From: Rhodospirillales bacterium
GTDB lineage: Bacteria; Pseudomonadota; Alphaproteobacteria; Rhodospirillales; WMHbin7
Reading direction: 5' to 3'
Length of the DNA: 64,000 bases
Assembly (NCBI GenBank): GCA_016214125.1
Contig: JACRPC010000044.1
Coordinates: 1-64,000, forward strand
Below are positions 20,299 to 30,021 of the stretch, piece by piece. The position numbers and the translations under genes are program-made. Each line of letters begins with the position of its first letter. The stretch's first letter is position 1. Below the pieces are notes generated by a model, which ran no database searches, was not told where the DNA came from, and was given only the letters and a program-made list of their open reading frames with translations.

Positions 20299-22467
20299 AT
20301 GACCACCGGCACCGCCGAATGGACCTCGGCCGAAATGGATGCCAGCCGGCATCTGCCGGCCGATCCCCTGCTCGCCTGCCTGCTGCTGATTTCGCGCCGC
20401 TTCGATCGCCCGATCACCGGCGAATCCCTGTTGTCGGGACTGCCGCTCGTCGAGGGCCGACTCACCCCGGCCTTGTTCGTGCGCGCCGCGGCGCGCGCTG
20501 GCCTCGCTTCGCGCCTGGTGCCCCGCCCCCTTGACGCCATCGACGAGGCCTCCCTGCCCGCCGTGCTGCTCCTTAAAGGCCGGCGGGCCTGCGTGCTGAT
20601 CGGCCGGCCCGAGCCGGGCCGGCTGGAAATCCAGTCGCCCGAATTGGAAGGCCTTCCCAACACCATCGATTCGTCGGCGCTGGCCGACAGCTATCTCGGC
20701 CAGGCGATTCTGGTCCGCCCGCAGCCGCGCCATGCCACGGATAGCGATGGCGACGACGCGCCGCCGAGCGGCTCCTGGTTCTGGCGCAGCATGGCCCGTT
20801 ACGCGCCGATCTACTACCAGGCCCTGATGGCCGCGGTGATGATCAATTTCTTTGCGCTGGCCCTGCCGCTGTTCACCATGAACGTCTACGACCGCGTGGT
20901 GCCCAACGCCGCCTTCGAGACCTTGTGGGTGCTGGCGATCGGCGTCGGCCTGGCGCTCGCCTTCGATTTCGGCCTGCGGACGCTGCGCGGCTACCTGATC
21001 GATCTGGCCGGCCAGCGGGCGGAAATTCTGCTGTCCAAGCACATCTTCGCCCGCGTGCTCGACATTCAACTGGCGTCGCGCCCGGTTTCCAGCGGTGCTT
21101 TCGCCGCCACCATGCGCGAATTCGACACCCTACGCGATTTCTTTGCCGCCGCCACCTTGGCGGTGATCGTCGATCTGCCTTTCACCTTTCTGTTTCTCGC
21201 CTTGATCGCCTTCTTGGCCGGCGGGTTGGTGATCGTCCCCCTGTTGGCGATTCCCCTGGTCATCGGCGCCGGCTGGCTGGTGGAAGTGCCCTTGCAACGC
21301 GTCTACGCCCAGGCGCAGCGGTCGATGGCGCAGAAGCATGGCCTGTTGATCGAGGCGGTCGCCGGCCTGGAAACCATCAAGAGCCTGGAATGCGCCAGCC
21401 GCATGCAGCGCGCCTGGGAAGTGTTGGTCGGCACGGTGGCGGGCGTCGGCCTGGAATCGCGTTTCCTCTCCGGCCTCGCGGTCAACATCTCGATCGCCGT
21501 CCAGCAATTGGCGGCGATCGGCATCATCGTGGCCGGCGTCTACCGCATCGAGGACGGCGCGCTGTCGATGGGCGCCCTGGTCGCCGCCAGCATGCTGGCC
21601 GGCCGCGCCTTGGCGCCGCTCACCCAAGTCGCCAGTCTCTTGACCCGCTACACCCAATCGCGGGCCGCCCTGAAGGCGCTCGACGGCGTCATGGCCATGC
21701 CGGGCGAGCACGAATGGGGCAAACGGGTTCTGCACCGCCGGATCGAGAACGGCGCCATCGAATTCCGCAACGTTCAGTTCGGTTATCCGGGCTCGATGAT
21801 CGACAGCCTGAACAGCGTCTCCTTTCAGATTCGCCCAGGCGAGCGGGTGGGGCTGATCGGCCGCATCGGTTCGGGCAAGAGCACGATCGCTCGCCTGATC
21901 CTCAATCTCTACCAGCCCAAGGAGGGAGCGGTGCTGGTCGACGGCATCGATGTCCGCCAGATCGATCCGGCCGATTTGCGCCGCGCCATCGGCTATGTGC
22001 CGCAAGATGTGCTGTTGTTTTTGGGCACGGTGCGGGAGAACATCGCCTTGCGCATCCCCGATGCCGACGATGAAAAGGTGCTCAAGGCCGCCTGGTTGGG
22101 CGGGGTCGAGGATTTCGTCGCCCGCCACCCGCAGGGCTACGAGCTGATGGTGGGAGAACGCGGCGAGCGTCTGTCGGGCGGCCAACGCCAAGCGGTGGCG
22201 ATCGCCCGGGCCGTCATCGGCGAGCCGCCGATCCTGATCCTCGACGAGCCGACCAGCGGCTTCGACAGCACCTCGGAAGCGCGGTTCCGCGAACGCATGG
22301 GATCGGTGCTGGCCGGCCGGACGCTGATCCTGATCACCCATCGCGCCTCGCTGCTCGATTTCGTCGATCGCCTCATCGTCATGGATGGCGGCAAGATCGT
22401 CGCCGATGGGCCGCGCGACGCCGTCGTTGCCGCCCTAGCCGACGGCAAGATTCGCGGCATCGGGTGA
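20299..22467 (+). CDS. Type I secretion permease/ATPase with C39-like domain
   Basis: This exporter powers secretion of large RTX-type proteins. An N-terminal domain of about 130 residues resembles peptidase C39, but no catalytic Cys is seen at its start (DPLLACLLLISRRF), as in C39-like docking domains that bind substrate. Six membrane segments at about 165-440 include YQALMAAVMINFFALALPLF. The ATPase has Walker A GRIGSGKST (about residue 521), signature LSGGQRQ (about 625) and Walker B ILILDEPTSGFD (about 645). Such C39-like exporters commonly serve giant adhesins, which matches the convergent adhesin gene. Confidence 0.95.
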   Translation: MTTGTAEWTSAEMDASRHLPADPLLACLLLISRRFDRPITGESLLSGLPLVEGRLTPALFVRAAARAGLASRLVPRPLDAIDEASLPAVLLLKGRRACVLIGRPEPGRLEIQSPELEGLPNTIDSSALADSYLGQAILVRPQPRHATDSDGDDAPPSGSWFWRSMARYAPIYYQALMAAVMINFFALALPLFTMNVYDRVVPNAAFETLWVLAIGVGLALAFDFGLRTLRGYLIDLAGQRAEILLSKHIFARVLDIQLASRPVSSGAFAATMREFDTLRDFFAAATLAVIVDLPFTFLFLALIAFLAGGLVIVPLLAIPLVIGAGWLVEVPLQRVYAQAQRSMAQKHGLLIEAVAGLETIKSLECASRMQRAWEVLVGTVAGVGLESRFLSGLAVNISIAVQQLAAIGIIVAGVYRIEDGALSMGALVAASMLAGRALAPLTQVASLLTRYTQSRAALKALDGVMAMPGEHEWGKRVLHRRIENGAIEFRNVQFGYPGSMIDSLNSVSFQIRPGERVGLIGRIGSGKSTIARLILNLYQPKEGAVLVDGIDVRQIDPADLRRAIGYVPQDVLLFLGTVRENIALRIPDADDEKVLKAAWLGGVEDFVARHPQGYELMVGERGERLSGGQRQAVAIARAVIGEPPILILDEPTSGFDSTSEARFRERMGSVLAGRTLILITHRASLLDFVDRLIVMDGGKIVADGPRDAVVAALADGKIRGIG

Positions 22468-22480
22468 AGGAGAAGGATCG

Positions 22481-23815
22481 ATGCGCCGTCATCCCGCCAG
22501 CTACACCGACAATTGGTCCGGCACCGAACTTCATCCGGGCGAGGAAGATTCCCGCCAGGTGCCGCCGCGCCTGGCCAGTCTGGTGCTGGGCGGCATGGGT
22601 GCCGCCATTCTGATCTTTCTCGTCTGGGCGGGATTTTCGCAACTGGACGAAGTCACCAACGGCACCGGGCGGGTGATTCCCTCGCGCAAATTGCAGGTGG
22701 TGCAAAATCTGGAAGGCGGCATTGTGCGCGAAATCCTGGTCAACGAGGGCGACATCGTCAAGGCCGAGCAGGTGCTGCTGCGCCTTGACGACACCGCGGT
22801 GACCGCCAGCTACGGCGAGAACCGCGCCAAGTACCTAAGCCTGATGGCCGCCACCACGCGGCTGGCGGCCGAGATCGACGGCCAGGAACCGGTGTTCCCC
22901 TCCGAGGTGACGACCGAGCGGCCCGATTTCGCGGAAGGCGAACGCCAGTTGCGCCTGGCCCGCGCCGTCGCGCTTGAGTCCGAGCTTGCGGTGCTGCGCC
23001 ACCAGCTCAGCCAACGCCAGCAGGAGGCAACGGAATTGCGCGAGCGTCTGGCCGGCCTGACGCGCAGCCACGGCCTGGTTCAGCGCGAATACGAAATGAC
23101 CGCGCCGCTTCTGAATTCGGGCGCCGTCTCGAAGATCGAGGTCGTGCGCCTGGAACGCCAGGTCAACGACCTCCGGCGCGACCTTGAAGCAACGCGCCTG
23201 GCGATGCCGCGTGCCGAATCGGCGATCGCCGAAAGCCGCAACAAGATTCAGGAGCGCCAGAACGCTTTTCTGTCCGAAGCGCGGCGCGAGCTGACCCAAA
23301 AGCGCTCGGAGATGGCCGGCTTGCAGGAAGTCGCCAGCGCCATCAAGGATCGGGTGACGCGAACCGAAGTGCGCTCGCCGGTGCGCGGCACGGTGCAGCA
23401 GATCAAGATTCGCACCCTGGGCGGCGTCATCGCGCCCGGCATGGATCTGATCGAGATCGTGCCGCTCGACGACCAATTGCTGATCGAGGCGCTGATCAAG
23501 CCCGGCGACATCGCCTTCGTGCGCCCGGAACAGGAGGCGCTGATCAAATTTACCGCCTACGATTACAGCGTCTATGGCGGGCTCAAGGGCCGGCTGGTGC
23601 GCATCTCGGCCGATACGGTCGAACAGGAAGGCGAAAGCTTCTTCAAGATCGAGCTGCGCACCGACAAGACCTATCTGGGCGAGGAATCGTCGCCCCTGCC
23701 GATCATTCCCGGCATGGTGACAACCGTGCAGGTGTTGACGGGCAAGAAATCGATCCTCGACTATCTGCTGAAACCGATCCGCAAAGCCCGCGAATCGGCA
23801 CTGCGCGAACACTGA
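22481..23815 (+). CDS. HlyD-family periplasmic adaptor of type I secretion
   Basis: It links the ABC exporter to the TolC channel. A single membrane segment at about 32-52 (ASLVLGGMGAAILIFLVWAGF) is followed by the lipoyl half GRVIPSRKLQVVQNLEGGIVREILVNEGDIVKAEQVL. Long coiled-coil hairpins cover about 150-290, and the HlyD C-terminal GGVIAPGMDLIEIVPLDDQLLIEA block ends with PGMVTTVQVLTGKKSILDYLLKPI. AAGGAGAAGG precedes the ATG. Its stop lies a few bases from the adhesin stop on the other strand. Confidence 0.95.
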   Translation: MRRHPASYTDNWSGTELHPGEEDSRQVPPRLASLVLGGMGAAILIFLVWAGFSQLDEVTNGTGRVIPSRKLQVVQNLEGGIVREILVNEGDIVKAEQVLLRLDDTAVTASYGENRAKYLSLMAATTRLAAEIDGQEPVFPSEVTTERPDFAEGERQLRLARAVALESELAVLRHQLSQRQQEATELRERLAGLTRSHGLVQREYEMTAPLLNSGAVSKIEVVRLERQVNDLRRDLEATRLAMPRAESAIAESRNKIQERQNAFLSEARRELTQKRSEMAGLQEVASAIKDRVTRTEVRSPVRGTVQQIKIRTLGGVIAPGMDLIEIVPLDDQLLIEALIKPGDIAFVRPEQEALIKFTAYDYSVYGGLKGRLVRISADTVEQEGESFFKIELRTDKTYLGEESSPLPIIPGMVTTVQVLTGKKSILDYLLKPIRKARESALREH

Positions 23816-23821
23816 CCCGAT

Positions 23822-26800
23822 TTAGGCCACGTAGTTGCTGGTGTCGGTCTGCAGCAGGGTGACGCTGTTCAATGTGACCACCGTCTGATAGGTGGCACCG
23901 GCGCCGGCGGCGCCGTCGCTGTCGACCTGGACCAGCGTGTTGCCGCCCGAGCCGGTGAACTGCAGATAGCCGCCCGTGAAGGCGTTGGTGCCGTCATAGC
24001 CCGCCAAGCCGGTCAGCAGATCGTGCAGATTGAGCACATCGCCCTGCGCCTTGTTGAAATCGGTCACCACCTCGGTGCCGGTGCCGCGATCGGTCAGGGC
24101 GTTGTAATCGAAGATATCGGCGCCCGCGCCGCCGGTTAGACGGTCGTTGCCGCCGCCACCGGTCACGAGGTCGTCGCCGGTGCCGCCGATAAGCGAATCG
24201 GCGCCCCCGCCACCGAGCAGGCTCACCGTGCCGTCGGTCTCGGCCGCCGCGTTGACGGTCAGGACACCGGTCGTCAGGCTGCTGCCGTCAATGAGGAGCG
24301 AGGCGCCGGCGCCCACATTGCCGTCGATCAAGGTGAGCGTGGTGGCGTTGTTGCCGGTGGTGGCGATCGTCTCGATGTTGCTGATGCCCGACAAGGTCAG
24401 CGAATGGGCGGCGTTCGCCAGGACCAAGCGATCGAGCCCGCCGCCGAGATCGATCAAATTGGTGGCCACCAAAGCGGTGCCCAGGGTGATGGTGTCGGCG
24501 CCGCTGTTGCCGGTGATCGTTTCGACGTTGGAAACGGTGAGCGTGTTGGTGCCGGCCGCCAGAGCGAGACTGTCGGTGCCGGTGCCGAGATTGATGACGC
24601 CCGTCGTCTGCGCCGCCGCCAGGGTAACGCTGTCGTTGCCGGTGCCGCCGGTGATCGTTTCGACGTTGAGGGCGGTGATCGCGTTGGTGCCGGCGGCCAG
24701 GGTCAGCGCGTCGGCCCCGGCACCGAGATCGACCACCAGACCGGTTTGAACGTTGGTGAGCGTCACCGCGTCGGCGCCGCTCGAGCCGCCCAGCGTTTCC
24801 ACGCCGGAAAGCGCGGCGGTGCTGGTGCCGAACAGATTGACGCGATCGACATCGGCGCCAAGATTGATGTTGGCCCCGGTAATGGCGGCATTGTAAGTGA
24901 TCGTGTCGGCACCGCTGTTGCCGATCACCGTCTCGACGCCCGAAACGGTCAGCGTGTTCACGCCCGCCGCCAAGGTCAAACTGTCGAGCGTTCCCGCACC
25001 CAGATTGATCAAACCCGAGGTTTGAGCGGCGCCCAGCGTCACGCTGTCATTGCCGGTGCCGCCGGTGATCGTCTCGATGTTGGTGGCGGTGATCGTGTTG
25101 GTGCCGGCCGCCAAGGTGAGCGCATCGATGCCGGCGCCCAGATCGACGCTGGCGCCCGCAATCACCGCGCCGAAGGTGATGGTGTCGTTGCCGGTGTTGC
25201 CGGTGAGCGTTTCGACGTTGGAAACGGTCAGCGTGTTGGCGCCGGCCGCCAGAGCAAGCGTATCGACCCCGCCGGCCAAATTGATGGTGCCCGCCGCCTG
25301 CGCGGCCCCCAGCGTCACCGCGTCGTTGTTGGCGCCACCGGTAATCGTCTCGGTGTTGACGATGGTCACCGTGTTGCCGCCGGCCGCCAGGGTCAGCGCG
25401 TCGGCCGCTCCAGCCCCCAAATCGACCGACAGGCCGCTTTGGGCGTTGGTGAGCGTCACCGCGTCATTGCCGGTCGAGCCGCCCAGCGTCTCCACACCGG
25501 TCAAGGCGGCGCTCGTCGTGCCCGCCGCCACATTGAGGCGATCGGTGCCGGCACCGAGATCGACATTGGCGCCCGTGATCGCCGCCCCGAAACTGATGGT
25601 GTCGTTGCCGGTGTTGCCGATCACCGTCTCGACGGCAGTCGCCGTCAGGGTGTTGGCGCCCGCCGCCAAAGTGAGGGTGTCAAGGCCGGTGCCAAGATTG
25701 AAGGTGCCGGCGCTCTGAGTGGCCGCCAGCGTCACCGCATCGTTGCCGGTGTTGCCGGTAACGGTCTCGATATTCTGCACCGTCACCGTGTTGCCGCCGG
25801 CCGCCAGGGTGAGCGCGTCGGCCACGCCGACGCCAAGATCGACCGCCAGGCCGCTTTGCGCGTTGGTAAGCGTCACCACATCGTTGCCGGTCGAGCCACC
25901 CAGCGTTTCCACGCCGGTCAAGGCAGCGGTGCTGGTGCCGAACAGATTGACGCGATCAATATCCGCGCCAAGATTGATATTCGCCCCGGTGATGGCCGCG
26001 CTGTAGGTGATGGTGTCGGCGCCGCTGTTGCCGACCAAGGTTTCGACATTCGCCACCGTTAGCGTATTGCCGCCAGCGGCCAGCGTCAGACTGTCGAGCG
26101 TCCCGGCGCCCAGATCGACCACCAAACCCGAATGGCTGGTGTTCAGCGTCACGGCGTCGTTGCCGGTCGAGCCGCCCAGGGTCTCGACGCCGGTCAAGGC
26201 GACGCTCGTCGTGCCCGCCGCCACATTGAGCCGATCGACACCCGCCCCAAGATCGACATTCGCGCCGGTAATGGCCGCGCCGAAGGTGACGGTGTCGTTG
26301 CCGGTGTTGCCGACCAGCGTTTCGACGTTCGAGACGGTCAGCGTATTGACGCCGGCCGCGAGGTTAAGCTGATCGGTGCCCGCCGCCAAATTGATGGTGC
26401 CCGCCGCCTGCGCGGCCCCCAGCGTCACCACGTCGCCGTCGGCGCCACCGGTGACCGTCTCGGTGTTGACGATCGTCACCGTGTTGCCGCCGGCCGCCAG
26501 GGTCAGCGCATCGGCCACGCCAGCTCCCAAATCGACCGCCAGGCCGCTTTGGGCGTTGGTGAGTGTCACCGCGTCGTTGCCGGTCGAACCACCCAGGGTC
26601 TCCACACCGGTCAAGGCGGCGCTCGTTGTGCCGGTGAAAACATTGAGGCGATCGACACCGGCACCCAGATCGACGCTGGCGCCGGCGATGGCCGCGCCGA
26701 AGGTGATGGTGTCGGCGCCGGTGTTGCCAACGACGCTCTCGACGTTCGAGACCGTAAGGGTGTTGGTGCCGGCCGCCAGATTAAGCTGATCGACGCCCGC

Positions 26801-29710
26801 CGCCAAATTGATGGTGCCCGCCGCCTGCGCCGCACCCAGCGTCACCGCATCATTGTTGGCCCCGCCGGTAATCGTTTCGGTGTTGACGATGGTCACCGTG
26901 TTGCCGCCCACCGCCAGGGTCAGCGCATCGGCACCCGCACCCAGATCGATGGACAGGCCGCTTTGGGCGTTGGTGAGCGTCACCGCGTCGGCGGCCGCCG
27001 AGCCGCCCAGGGTTTCCACGCCGGTCAGCGCAGTCGATGTCGTCCCGGTGATGTTGAGCCGATCGGTGCCGGCACCGAGATCGACATTGGCGCCGGTGAT
27101 CCCCGCGCTGAAGGTGATGGTGTCGGCGCCGCTGTTGCCGATCACCGTCTCGACGCCCGAGGCGTTCAGGGTGTTAGTGCCCGCCGCCAGGGTGAGGGTA
27201 TCAAGGCCGGTGCCAAGATTGAAGGTGCCGGCGCTTTGCGCCGCCGCCAGCGTCACCGCATCGTTGCCGGTGTTGCCGGTGACGGTCTCGATATTCTGCA
27301 CCGTCACTGTGTTGGCGCCAACCGCCAGGGCCAGGCTGTCCGTACCAGCTCCCAGATCGACCGTCAAACCCGTCTGGGCGTTGGTGAGAGTCACCGCATC
27401 AGCGGCCGCCGAGCCGCCCAGGGTCTCCACGCCGGTCAGCGCGGTCGATGTCGTCCCGGTGACGTTGAGACGATCGACATCCGCGCCAAGATTGACATTG
27501 GCACCGGTGATCGCTGCGCTGAAGGTAAGGGTGTCGGCGCCGCTGTTGCCGATCACCGTTTCGACGCCCGAGGCGGTCAGGGTGTTGGTGCCTGCCGCCA
27601 GGGTGAGGGTATCAAGGCCGGTGCTAAGATTGAAGGTACCGGCGCTTTGCGCCGCCGCCAGCGTCACCGCATCGTTGCCGGTGTTGCCGGTGACGGTTTC
27701 GATGTCTTGCACCGTCACCGTGTTGGTGCCCGCCGCCAGGGTGAGCGCATCGGTGCCGGCGCCCAAATCGACGCTGGCCCCGGTAATGGCGGCGCCAAAG
27801 GTGATGGTGTCGGCGCCGCTGTTGCCAACGACGCTCTCGACGTTCGAGACCGTAAGGGTGTTGGTGCCGGCCGCCAGCGTCAGACTATCGGCGCCCGCCG
27901 CCAGATTGATGGTGCCCGCCGCCTGCGCCGCCGCCAAGGTCACCGCATCGTTGCCGGTGTTGCCGGTAACAGTCTCGATGTTCTGCACCGTCACCGTGTT
28001 GCCGCCCGCCGCCAGGGTCAGCACATCGGTGCCCGCCAAGAGATCGACGGTACCCGAACCGACCATGATCGGCATCGTCACCGTATCGTTGCCGGCGGTC
28101 CCGGTGGCCCGCGTGGCGATCACCGTGGTGGTGGCGTCGCTCACCGTCGTTCCGTCATTGGCGGCGATGGTAAAGGTTGTGGTCGAGGTGCCGCCCAGCG
28201 CCGCCAGATTGTCGGTCGGGTTGAAGACCAGCGCCCGAATGGCGGTCTGAGCGTCGGCGGCCGTGCCGGTGTAGGAATAGACCCCGCCGCCCAGGCTGGC
28301 GAAGCCGCCGCCCGACAGCGTGCCCTTGGACGCGGAATCGAGCGTGACCGTCACCGTCACCGATTGGCTCGCCTCGGGGTTGGCGAAAGTGACATTGGCA
28401 AACGGCGTAAGGGTCGAGGTGTCGAGACTCGTCTGGCCGGCCTGGGCGCCGCCGATCACCACCGGATCGTTCGAATCGACAACGGCGATGGCGAGCGTGC
28501 TTTGCGCACTCAGGCTGCCGTCGCTGGCCCGAACTGTGACGTTGTGGCTGGCCGCGCTCTCGTAATTAAGCAACGAACCGTTGGCGACCGTAATGGCACC
28601 GGTCGTCGGGTTGATGGTGAAGCGTCCGCCTGCATCGTCGACCAGGCTATAGGTGATCGTCGCTCCGGCGTCCGGATCGCTCGCCGCCACCTGCGCCACC
28701 ACCGTGCCGTTGGCGGCGTTCTCGTTCACGCTGCCGCCGCTGCTCAGGCTGGGCGCGCTTGGCGTCTCGTTGACGTTGCCGACCGCTATAGCAAGCGTGG
28801 CGCGGCTTGTGTTCTGACCATCACTCGCTTCCACGGTCACATTGTGCTGGGTGCCTGCCTCGTAATTGATCAACGAACCATTGGCGACCAAAACGGCGCC
28901 GGTCGTCGGGTTGATGGCGTAGCGTCCGCCCGCGTCATCAATAAGGCGGTAACGGACGGCCGCACCCTCCGGATCCTGGGCGCGAACCTGCCCGACCAAA
29001 GTTCCGTTGGTCGCGTTCTCGGCAATCGTGCCGCCGGTCTGGAAGAGGGGCGCCGATGGCGCATTATTGGCGGCAATCGTTTCCACAATAGGCGTCGTCG
29101 TGTTGGTGCCCAAGCCGCGCGCCGCCGCTGGAGGACTGGCGTTCAAGGCGCCAAAGGAACGCGATGCGGCAATCGAACCCAAGGCCGTTCCGCCCAACGC
29201 CCCCACGCTACCGAAGGGCGCCGGCGTCGGGGCAACGGCCGCCGCAGCGAAATTGCCGGTCTCCGAAAGGAGGAAACGCCCAAAGCCGCCGCCCGAACCG
29301 CTGGCCGGGCTGCTGGTCGAACCCGAACTTGAACTTGAACCGGAGGCGCCGTTCGCGGTCGAGAAGGTGGAAACCGTTGGGGCGGCGCTCGTGGTTTCCG
29401 GCGTGCCGCCGATCGTGGTTACCAAGCCGTCTTTGACCACCGCGCCTTGATTGACCGTTCCCGCGCCTTCGACCTTGCCGTTTCCGTTCGCGGGCGCTTG
29501 GGCGCCGATCGCGGCGTCAGGGGTTGGGGTTTGGCTTCCATTGGCCGCCGCCGCATCGCCCGACTCTCGAGGCGACGCTGTCGGCGCCGTTGTTGGAGCC
29601 GTCGAGGCTGGAGCACCATTGGCGCTCACGGGCGCATCCTTACCCTTCTCGGGCGCGGGCGGCGTCACCGCGATGTCTTGGGCGAGCAGAATTTCGCGTT
29701 CTTCAGACAT
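23822..29710 (-). CDS. Giant repeat adhesin, type I-secreted (RTX/cadherin-like)
   Basis: The 1962-residue acidic surface protein has five parts. Residues 1-210 are low-complexity Ala/Pro/Thr/Ser/Gly with no signal peptide. Residues about 215-420 hold two cadherin-like modules (INPTTGAVLVANGSLINYE, INPTTGAITVANGSLLNYE). A linker at about 420-570 follows. Residues 571 to about 1766 are 26 repeats of 45-47 residues. The tail has RTX nonapeptides (GGTGDDLVTGGGGNDRLTGG) and a hydrophobic C-terminal secretion signal ending QTDTSNYVA. Convergent T1SS genes and an upstream LapG-like protease indicate export, surface retention and controlled release. Cysteines are essentially absent, as is usual for such adhesins. 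Confidence 0.93.
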   Translation of the reverse strand: MSEEREILLAQDIAVTPPAPEKGKDAPVSANGAPASTAPTTAPTASPRESGDAAAANGSQTPTPDAAIGAQAPANGNGKVEGAGTVNQGAVVKDGLVTTIGGTPETTSAAPTVSTFSTANGASGSSSSSGSTSSPASGSGGGFGRFLLSETGNFAAAAVAPTPAPFGSVGALGGTALGSIAASRSFGALNASPPAAARGLGTNTTTPIVETIAANNAPSAPLFQTGGTIAENATNGTLVGQVRAQDPEGAAVRYRLIDDAGGRYAINPTTGAVLVANGSLINYEAGTQHNVTVEASDGQNTSRATLAIAVGNVNETPSAPSLSSGGSVNENAANGTVVAQVAASDPDAGATITYSLVDDAGGRFTINPTTGAITVANGSLLNYESAASHNVTVRASDGSLSAQSTLAIAVVDSNDPVVIGGAQAGQTSLDTSTLTPFANVTFANPEASQSVTVTVTLDSASKGTLSGGGFASLGGGVYSYTGTAADAQTAIRALVFNPTDNLAALGGTSTTTFTIAANDGTTVSDATTTVIATRATGTAGNDTVTMPIMVGSGTVDLLAGTDVLTLAAGGNTVTVQNIETVTGNTGNDAVTLAAAQAAGTINLAAGADSLTLAAGTNTLTVSNVESVVGNSGADTITFGAAITGASVDLGAGTDALTLAAGTNTVTVQDIETVTGNTGNDAVTLAAAQSAGTFNLSTGLDTLTLAAGTNTLTASGVETVIGNSGADTLTFSAAITGANVNLGADVDRLNVTGTTSTALTGVETLGGSAAADAVTLTNAQTGLTVDLGAGTDSLALAVGANTVTVQNIETVTGNTGNDAVTLAAAQSAGTFNLGTGLDTLTLAAGTNTLNASGVETVIGNSGADTITFSAGITGANVDLGAGTDRLNITGTTSTALTGVETLGGSAAADAVTLTNAQSGLSIDLGAGADALTLAVGGNTVTIVNTETITGGANNDAVTLGAAQAAGTINLAAGVDQLNLAAGTNTLTVSNVESVVGNTGADTITFGAAIAGASVDLGAGVDRLNVFTGTTSAALTGVETLGGSTGNDAVTLTNAQSGLAVDLGAGVADALTLAAGGNTVTIVNTETVTGGADGDVVTLGAAQAAGTINLAAGTDQLNLAAGVNTLTVSNVETLVGNTGNDTVTFGAAITGANVDLGAGVDRLNVAAGTTSVALTGVETLGGSTGNDAVTLNTSHSGLVVDLGAGTLDSLTLAAGGNTLTVANVETLVGNSGADTITYSAAITGANINLGADIDRVNLFGTSTAALTGVETLGGSTGNDVVTLTNAQSGLAVDLGVGVADALTLAAGGNTVTVQNIETVTGNTGNDAVTLAATQSAGTFNLGTGLDTLTLAAGANTLTATAVETVIGNTGNDTISFGAAITGANVDLGAGTDRLNVAAGTTSAALTGVETLGGSTGNDAVTLTNAQSGLSVDLGAGAADALTLAAGGNTVTIVNTETITGGANNDAVTLGAAQAAGTINLAGGVDTLALAAGANTLTVSNVETLTGNTGNDTITFGAVIAGASVDLGAGIDALTLAAGTNTITATNIETITGGTGNDSVTLGAAQTSGLINLGAGTLDSLTLAAGVNTLTVSGVETVIGNSGADTITYNAAITGANINLGADVDRVNLFGTSTAALSGVETLGGSSGADAVTLTNVQTGLVVDLGAGADALTLAAGTNAITALNVETITGGTGNDSVTLAAAQTTGVINLGTGTDSLALAAGTNTLTVSNVETITGNSGADTITLGTALVATNLIDLGGGLDRLVLANAAHSLTLSGISNIETIATTGNNATTLTLIDGNVGAGASLLIDGSSLTTGVLTVNAAAETDGTVSLLGGGGADSLIGGTGDDLVTGGGGNDRLTGGAGADIFDYNALTDRGTGTEVVTDFNKAQGDVLNLHDLLTGLAGYDGTNAFTGGYLQFTGSGGNTLVQVDSDGAAGAGATYQTVVTLNSVTLLQTDTSNYVA
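24412..28000 (-). repeat. 26 in-frame repeats of about 138 bp in the adhesin gene
   Basis: Each unit encodes 45-47 residues of three types. A has N-T-V-T-V-Q-N-I-E-T then TLAAAQSAGTFNL. B has NTLTxSxVETxxGNSGADTITF then AAITGAxVDLGAG. C has S-T-A-L-T-G-V-E-T-L-G-G-S then TLTNAQSGLxVDLGAG. Read N- to C-terminal, the order is AB, ABC x4, BC, ABC, AB, ABC, AB. The units are near-identical in places, which favours recombination and may cause assembly collapse. Confidence 0.88.
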
Positions 29711-30021
29711 TTTTGCTCAACACACCGAGATACCGTTGGCACCGACTGCCAGCGGCTCCCTCTCGAGCACTCGAACCTGCCCCTTGTCAGCGCGGGGCAT
29801 TCAACTAACGAACCCTATCAAACCCTACGCTCTAATTATAAAACGAAAACGGAGCTCTAGTCACGCTAAGACTGAGCTATAGGTATGAATTTTTAGAGCA
29901 AATGCAATTGACTAACGTCAAAATCAGAAAATATTTACACTGATATTCTGACAAAATCGGATGCTGCGCTGGAAAGGGCCAATATTTCAATTTGTTATGT
30001 ACGGCCGAGATTAATCGCACG
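29711..30021. promoter_or_regulatory. AT-rich upstream region of the adhesin gene
   Basis: The 311-base gap between the LapG-like gene and the adhesin gene holds no convincing coding frame. It is strongly AT-rich from about 29820 to 30000 and contains an FNR/FixK-like dyad (29908-29921) and an ATCAG-N12-CTGAT inverted repeat just beyond it. The adhesin promoter should be here. Confidence 0.6.
29908..29921. promoter_or_regulatory. FNR/FixK-type dyad upstream of the adhesin gene
   Basis: TTGAC-TAAC-GTCAA is a perfect dyad with 4-base spacing, matching the FNR/FixK box pattern TTGAY-N4-RTCAA. Its half-sites equal those of the dyad at 31036 upstream of ccoN. Its centre is about 205 bases before the adhesin start codon, in the only intergenic space available to that gene. 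Confidence 0.6.

Noticed and set aside
24412-28000. Possible CRISPR or satellite array
   Set aside because: The repeat unit is about 138 bases, in frame and fully coding, with no unique spacers.
24147-28250. Several Pro/Val/Ser-rich plus-strand frames opposite the adhesin
   Set aside because: They are further shadows of the repeat region. The minus-strand frame has recognisable cadherin-like and RTX modules and a matching secretion system.
26132-29332. 1066-codon plus-strand frame opposite the adhesin
   Set aside because: It repeats with the same period as the adhesin because it is the reverse complement of its repeats. The composition is Arg/Gly-rich and no domain is seen.
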